Assembly: GCA_002307185.1 (NCBI GenBank)
Contig: DBTT01000027.1
Location: 90,517-154,516, forward strand
Source: Bacteroidales bacterium UBA1309
Lineage (GTDB): Bacteria; Bacteroidota; Bacteroidia; Bacteroidales; Dysgonomonadaceae
Length of the DNA: 64,000 nucleotides
Direction of reading: 5' to 3'
In this document: piece after piece, positions 60,998 through 64,000 of the stretch
Numbering within the stretch: the first letter of the stretch is position 1
Layout of the letters: each line of letters opens with the position of its first letter
Made by a program: the position numbers and the translations under genes
Notes under the pieces: generated by a model
Database searches by the model: none
What the model was told of the DNA's origin: nothing
Seen by the model: the letters and a program-made list of their open reading frames with translations, nothing else

Positions 60998-62740
60998 ATG
61001 AAAAAAAATATATCCGACCAATTAGTCGAAACATTGGTTGCAGCAGGAGTCAAACGGATCTATGCCGTGGCCGGAGACAGTTTAAATCACATAAACGAGG
61101 CCGTTCAACGCGAAGGAAACATTCAATGGATTCATGTTCGCAATGAAGAAACCGCAGCCTTTGCGGCAGGTGCAGAAGCACAGCTCAATGGGCTGGCTTG
61201 TTGTGCCGGGAGCAGTGGCCCCGGTCATGTCCATCTCATCAACGGGCTGTATGACGCACACCGTTCATCGGCTTCGGTATTGGCCATCGCATCTACTATT
61301 CCCACCAAAGAATTCGGCACCAATTATTTTCAGGAAACAAATATATTCAAGCTCTTCGAGGATTGCAGTTGCTACAATCAGATGATTACAACACCTCAAC
61401 AATTTCCTCGCATGTTGCAGGCGGCGCTTCAACATGCCGTGCATAAAAAAGGGGTGGCCGTTCTGGGTGTTCCGGGCGACATCACCAACCTTCCTGCCCA
61501 AAAAGCAGAAACCACTACCTCCTTGTTTCGCAACAAACCTATTGTGCGCCCATCCGACGAGGAATTGGTGCAGCTTGCGGCACTCATCAACCAATCGGGT
61601 AAAATCACACTCTTCTGCGGACTGGGTGCTGCCGAAGCTCACGACGAGATTATCCAACTTGCTGAAAGATTAAACGCACCAGTGGCCTATTCTTACAAAG
61701 CCAAAATGGCCATCCAGCACAACAATCCGTACGAAGTGGGACTGACCGGGTTGCTCGGCGTTTCGTCGGCCTACCGCAGCATGTACGAATGCGACCTGCT
61801 CATTTTGCTCGGTACGGATTTTCCATATACGCCTTTTATGCCCGTCAAAAACAAAATTGTGCAGATTGATCTAAAGCCCGAACAACTTGGCCGGAGAGCA
61901 AAATTGGACATGGGGCTTTGTGGAGATGTGAAGGACAGCCTGCTGGCATTGCTTCCATTGGTTAGGCAAAAAAGCGAGAGCAAATTCTTGAATCGCCAGT
62001 TGGCACGTTATAAAGGGGTAAAAAGGAGGGCGCTCAGTTATGTGAACGACAGGGGAAAAGAAAATGCCATCCACCCCGAATATGTTGCTTCGGTAATCAA
62101 TGAACTGGCCAACAGAAATGCCATTTTTACCGTTGACACGGGAATGTGTTGTGTGTGGGCGGCACGTTACATCGAGGGTACTGGCGAGCGGAAGATGCTC
62201 GGGTCGTTCAACCACGGCACGATGGCCAACGCTATGCCTCAAGCCATCGGGGCTGCGTTAGCTTGCCCGGGCAGGCAAGTCATTGCCTTCTGCGGCGATG
62301 GAGGGCTTTCGATGCTCCAAGGTGATTTGATGACCATCGTCCAGTACAACTTGCCGATTAAGATTGTTGTGTTCGACAACCATTCGTTGGCCATGGTGAA
62401 ACTCGAAATGGAAGTTGCCGGAATTCCTGATACGGAAACCAAATTGCTCAATCCCGATTTTGAAAAACTGGCCGAAGCCATGGGGATGCCAGGTATGACT
62501 ATCAACCGTCCCGATGACGTGGAATGGACACTGGAAAAAGTATTTAGCGAAAATGGCCCCGTATTGGTATCCATCCAAACCGACCCCAACGCATTGGCTA
62601 TGCCTCCCAAGTTAGAATTCCAGCAAATGAAAGGCTTCGCTTTGTATATGACCAAAATGATACTCAAGGGACGTATCCGTGAGGTGGTCAGGACTATTTT
62701 ATCGAACTACCGCCATCTTGGAGATGTGTTTTCTTGGTGA
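60998..62740 (+). CDS. poxB: Pyruvate dehydrogenase (quinone)/pyruvate oxidase-like enzyme
   Basis: 580 residues from ATG 60998, two codons inside a TTG-initiated frame. Thiamine-diphosphate and FAD enzyme of the PoxB group, converting pyruvate to acetate and CO2 with electrons to quinone. The N-terminal domain has GVKRIYAVAGDSLNHINEAV near 18 and the catalytic Glu in RNEETAAFAAGAEA near 50. The cofactor motif is AFCGDGGLSMLQGDLMTIV near 430, ending VVFDN. The C-terminal helical tail after about 540 fits the lipid-activated membrane anchor. It uses the cofactor made by the thi genes here. Confidence 0.92.
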   Translation: MKKNISDQLVETLVAAGVKRIYAVAGDSLNHINEAVQREGNIQWIHVRNEETAAFAAGAEAQLNGLACCAGSSGPGHVHLINGLYDAHRSSASVLAIASTIPTKEFGTNYFQETNIFKLFEDCSCYNQMITTPQQFPRMLQAALQHAVHKKGVAVLGVPGDITNLPAQKAETTTSLFRNKPIVRPSDEELVQLAALINQSGKITLFCGLGAAEAHDEIIQLAERLNAPVAYSYKAKMAIQHNNPYEVGLTGLLGVSSAYRSMYECDLLILLGTDFPYTPFMPVKNKIVQIDLKPEQLGRRAKLDMGLCGDVKDSLLALLPLVRQKSESKFLNRQLARYKGVKRRALSYVNDRGKENAIHPEYVASVINELANRNAIFTVDTGMCCVWAARYIEGTGERKMLGSFNHGTMANAMPQAIGAALACPGRQVIAFCGDGGLSMLQGDLMTIVQYNLPIKIVVFDNHSLAMVKLEMEVAGIPDTETKLLNPDFEKLAEAMGMPGMTINRPDDVEWTLEKVFSENGPVLVSIQTDPNALAMPPKLEFQQMKGFALYMTKMILKGRIREVVRTILSNYRHLGDVFSW

Positions 62741-62899
62741 ATAATACGTTGTTTTTCAATATAAAAGCAATATATTCCCTTTCTTTAACACCGTTTTTGC
62801 TAGTCCAAATTAAATCCAACGCACTTCTTCCCGAGTCCTGAGATTTGATATAACAAAGCCACCAAGATTATTTGGTTAGAAGGTCACTTGCTCACTCCC

Positions 62900-63601
62900 T
62901 TATATATTCACCCCGAATATATAACCTACCAAGGCAGACAATCCCATGGCGATTGTTCCCCATACTGTGATTCGTAAAACAGCCTTTGTTATGCTCGAAC
63001 CGCCTGTTTTTGCCGCAGTAGCTCCTAATATAATCAGAAAAAGAGTGGTGAAGCCATATAGCCAATATTCCATAGCCCTTATCGGGACAAAAAAGATAAC
63101 CAACAAAGGCAATATCCCTCCAACCGAAAATGCAGCTCCAGATGCAAGGGCTGCCTGTATGGGGTTTGCCTGACTAATTTCGTTGATGCCTAGTTCATCT
63201 CTGACGTGTGCCGCCAAAGCATCTTTTTCGGTCAATTCGATGGCCACTTGCATGGCTGTTTCTTTTTTCAGACCTCTTCTTTCATAGATTTGAGCCAATA
63301 TACCTAATTCTTCTTGTGGCATCTCTTCCAGTTCCTGTTTCTCCCTTTCAATGTCAGCTTTCTCCGTGTCTGTTTGTGAACTTACAGACACATATTCTCC
63401 GGCAGCCATTGACAAGGCCCCCGCAACAAGCCCTGCAACTGTTGCCAAAACAATGGGTTCTCTTGTTGAACTTGCAGCAGCAACACCAATTGCAAGACTT
63501 GAAATGGATATTATGCCGTCATTCGCCCCCAAAACGGCAGCTCTAAGCCAGTTGCTTCGGTGGATGTAATGATTGTCTAAATAGTTGTCGATTGTTATCA
63601 T
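62900..63601 (-). CDS. VIT1/CCC1-family iron/manganese transporter
   Basis: 233 residues. Typical start: HRSNWLRAAVLGANDGIISI near 14-33, then SLAIGVAAAS, helices near 35-80, a Glu-rich cytoplasmic metal-binding helix pair (about 82-140, EKQELEEMPQEELG), and three helices from about 150. The family exports or stores Fe2+ and Mn2+. It lies alone with two TAnnTTTG elements about 120 bases upstream. All expected segments are present. Confidence 0.92.
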   Translation of the reverse strand: MITIDNYLDNHYIHRSNWLRAAVLGANDGIISISSLAIGVAAASSTREPIVLATVAGLVAGALSMAAGEYVSVSSQTDTEKADIEREKQELEEMPQEELGILAQIYERRGLKKETAMQVAIELTEKDALAAHVRDELGINEISQANPIQAALASGAAFSVGGILPLLVIFFVPIRAMEYWLYGFTTLFLIILGATAAKTGGSSITKAVLRITVWGTIAMGLSALVGYIFGVNI

Positions 63602-63717
63602 TTTCTTCTTTATGTTTGCTTCTTAAGCAGTTTGCCCTAATGGCAGCGCAAATGTTTTTTTAGTAGTTCACTGCGCAACTTATTGATTGTCTTATGTCTG
63701 TCGATGCAATTAAGGCG

Positions 63718-63733
63718 CAAATATACAAAAGTA
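63718..63733 (-). promoter_or_regulatory. Two adjoining candidate -7 elements of the VIT-family gene
   Basis: TATATTTG (63725-63718) and TACTTTTG (63733-63726) lie back to back on the minus strand. Neither has a TTG at 20 bases, so at most one is expected to be strong. Confidence 0.35.
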
Positions 63734-63799
63734 TCTTAACAGGCCACACCCTGAAAGCGTAAAACTATGATAAAGTTTTGCTATGGTTCAGTCTTTCTG

Positions 63800-64000
63800 C
63801 ACAGCCCCCTCACACAACCAGGGTTGGATGAAGCCACGCAGTGGCGCGATGTGCATCACCGGATGTGTAGCGTAGCGGAACTTCCGGCAGGTGGGTGGCT
63901 TGGCAGAAGTCAACGCCAATTCTAAGCCACCGAGGAAGGATCATGTTGGAGCATCCCTACAGGATGCCTATAACGCCGCCACTTATTTTCTACCGAGCGA
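63800..64000. other. GC-rich, strongly folded sequence running off the window
   Basis: The last 200 bases are richer in G and C than the flanks and carry nested inverted repeats: GGTGGC/GCCACC around TTGGC/GCCAA (63894-63931), GCATCC-CTACA-GGATGC (63951-63967), and CCGGA/TCCGG near 63870-63897. No convincing frame is present. It could be the edge of a mobile element, an interspersed palindromic repeat or a structured RNA; the window ends inside it. Confidence 0.45.

Overview
The window is a stretch of Bacteroidota chromosome, most likely order Bacteroidales. Four things point there: promoters of the form TTG-N20-TAnnTTTG and few clear Shine-Dalgarno sites; families typical of the phylum (DUF4271, DUF3822, a pirin, a TPR histidine kinase, a mammalian-type glutaminyl cyclase); and the orders yicC-gmk-nadD, rnpA-yidD-tatD and sppA-lpxK-punA-thiL. 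Genus cannot be told from the sequence. No rRNA, tRNA, CRISPR array, complete insertion sequence or prophage was seen.

Layout. 1-467: 3' end of a plus-strand gene, a 21-bp minisatellite and a terminator. 468-9358 (-): six-gene export operon in the order TolC, HlyD adaptor, internally deleted FtsX permease, ATPase, two full FtsX permeases. 9.6-19 kb: envelope and single genes (PEGA lipoprotein, secreted protein, pirin, carboxynorspermidine dehydrogenase, GT39-like membrane protein, sensor kinase without the usual phospho-acceptor His, lipocalin, OmpA-like protein). 19.5-22.1 kb: alaS. 22.3-25.5 kb (-): thiamine salvage operon thiM-thiE-thiD-tenA behind a TPP riboswitch. 25.7-33.1 kb (+): metK behind a SAM-II riboswitch, LOG protein, DUF4271-hemD, uvrD/pcrA-like helicase, nspC. 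33.4-35.4 kb (-): yicC-gmk-nadD. 35.6-39.4 kb (+): tsaB, FAD oxidoreductase, cardiolipin synthase. 39.4-40.8 kb (-): DUF3822-rsmD. 41.1-44.2 kb (+): rnpA-yidD-tatD, ansA, YkgJ. 44.3-44.4 kb (-): a predicted small RNA with its own promoter and terminator. 44.6-49.8 kb: HD protein, NamZ, 2-hydroxyacid dehydrogenase, aminotransferase, CDF transporter. 49.8-56.9 kb (-): glutaminyl cyclase, sufE, sppA, lpxK, punA, a restriction-endonuclease-like remnant, thiL. 57-64 kb: amidotransferase, HAD hydrolase, a gene-poor stretch with stress proteins and decayed genes, PoxB, a VIT transporter, and a GC-rich structured edge.

How they work together. ThiM, ThiE, ThiD, TenA and the distant ThiL make thiamine diphosphate from salvaged precursors; no thiC or thiG is present here. 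The dehydrogenase at 12-13 kb and NspC at 32-33 kb are successive steps of the carboxynorspermidine/carboxyspermidine polyamine route.

Least explained elements: the small RNA at 44.3 kb, the minisatellite, a folded element at 33.2 kb, the endonuclease remnant at 51 kb, the deleted permease, and the decay zone at 58.8-61 kb. No complete new multi-gene system was recognised.
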